A stretch of DNA of 64,000 bases, taken from contig CAVVOF010000004.1 in the NCBI GenBank assembly GCA_963749905.1, positions 1 to 64,000 of the forward strand, given 5' to 3'. The DNA comes from UBA10649 sp963749905. GTDB lineage: Bacteria; Actinomycetota; Actinomycetes; S36-B12. This document shows positions 63,822-64,000 of the stretch, in pieces. Position numbers and translations under genes: made by a program. The notes below the pieces were generated by a model that was not told where the DNA came from, did no database searches, and saw only the letters and a program-made list of their open reading frames with translations. The stretch's first letter is position 1. The number at the start of each line of letters is the position of its first letter.

Positions 63822-64000
63822 CTACCTGCGCGGGCGCACCCGGAGCTTCAGGCCGCCCACCGGGCGGACCGTCACCAGCGGTGCGACGTCCGGCACGCCG
63901 CCTCCCTCGGGGAACTCCACACTGACCTGGCCGGCAAGGGCAGCCAAGGTCAGCACGCCCTCGACGTACGCGAAGTCACGCCCGATGCACTGTCGCAGCC
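63822..64000 (-). CDS. Cytochrome P450, C-terminal part
   Basis: The last 58 codons are visible; the gene continues beyond the right edge. LRQCIGRDFAYVEGVLTLA contains the heme Cys and following helix of P450s (consensus CxG..FA), and VRPVGGLKLRVRPRR is the usual end. Family assignment is firm; substrate unknown. Convergent with the CBS gene, 7 bp apart. Confidence 0.88.
   Translation of the reverse strand, partial: LRQCIGRDFAYVEGVLTLAALAGQVSVEFPEGGGVPDVAPLVTVRPVGGLKLRVRPRR

Overview
High-GC actinobacterial DNA. Mycothiol-type SigR/RsrA, WhiB1, PdtaS, Kgd, nickel superoxide dismutase, a TreS-maltokinase fusion and a DUF6104 gene behind kgd point to Propionibacteriales, perhaps Nocardioidaceae (Aeromicrobium or Nocardioides-like). 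The lineage is an inference from gene content; no marker gene fixes it. No rRNA, integrase, IS element or CRISPR array was seen. About a quarter of the genes start exactly 12 nt after a TANNNT -10 hexamer and lack a Shine-Dalgarno sequence, so leaderless mRNAs are common here.

Layout. 1-9.8 kb: an arylsulfatase with its radical-SAM maturase and a small membrane protein, a membrane alpha/beta hydrolase (Abhydrolase_9), a small unknown, a large LAL-type LuxR regulator and a DUF6325 gene with a repeat peptide. Similar TCCACC/GGTGGA palindromes lie 60-100 bp upstream of several of these genes and suggest one regulon. 10-24 kb: treS-mak, yihY, tRNA-Arg(CCG) fused tip-to-tail with a queuosine precursor transporter, tgt, an MFS exporter, a meta-cleavage-type hydrolase, a strong candidate structured ncRNA (about 19.4-19.7 kb), a secreted S33 peptidase, PAC2 and a dynamin-like GTPase. 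24-33 kb: lytic transglycosylase, a second Abhydrolase_9 copy, thioesterase, L,D-transpeptidase, sugar porter, rhodanese under a CsoR/CstR-like operator, and a two-gene ABC exporter. 33-43 kb: kgd and DUF6104, a three-copy 60-bp hairpin repeat, quinone oxidoreductase, malic enzyme, sodX/sodN, and assorted small enzymes.

43-64 kb is a backbone that, from memory, resembles M. tuberculosis Rv3217c-Rv3228: membrane protein, diacylglycerol kinase, whiB1, pdtaS, biotin carrier, rsrA, sigR, SRAP, aroA, rsgA, followed by hisN. Into it are set three local additions: a urease-like operon (amidohydrolase, fused ureAB, ureC) with no accessory genes; an alpha/beta hydrolase behind a SigR-type promoter; and a copper/heme set (membrane protein, PCuAC, Tat DyP peroxidase, CopC). 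copC carries an apparent +1 frameshift and, as sequenced, reads straight into aroA. The window ends inside a cytochrome P450.
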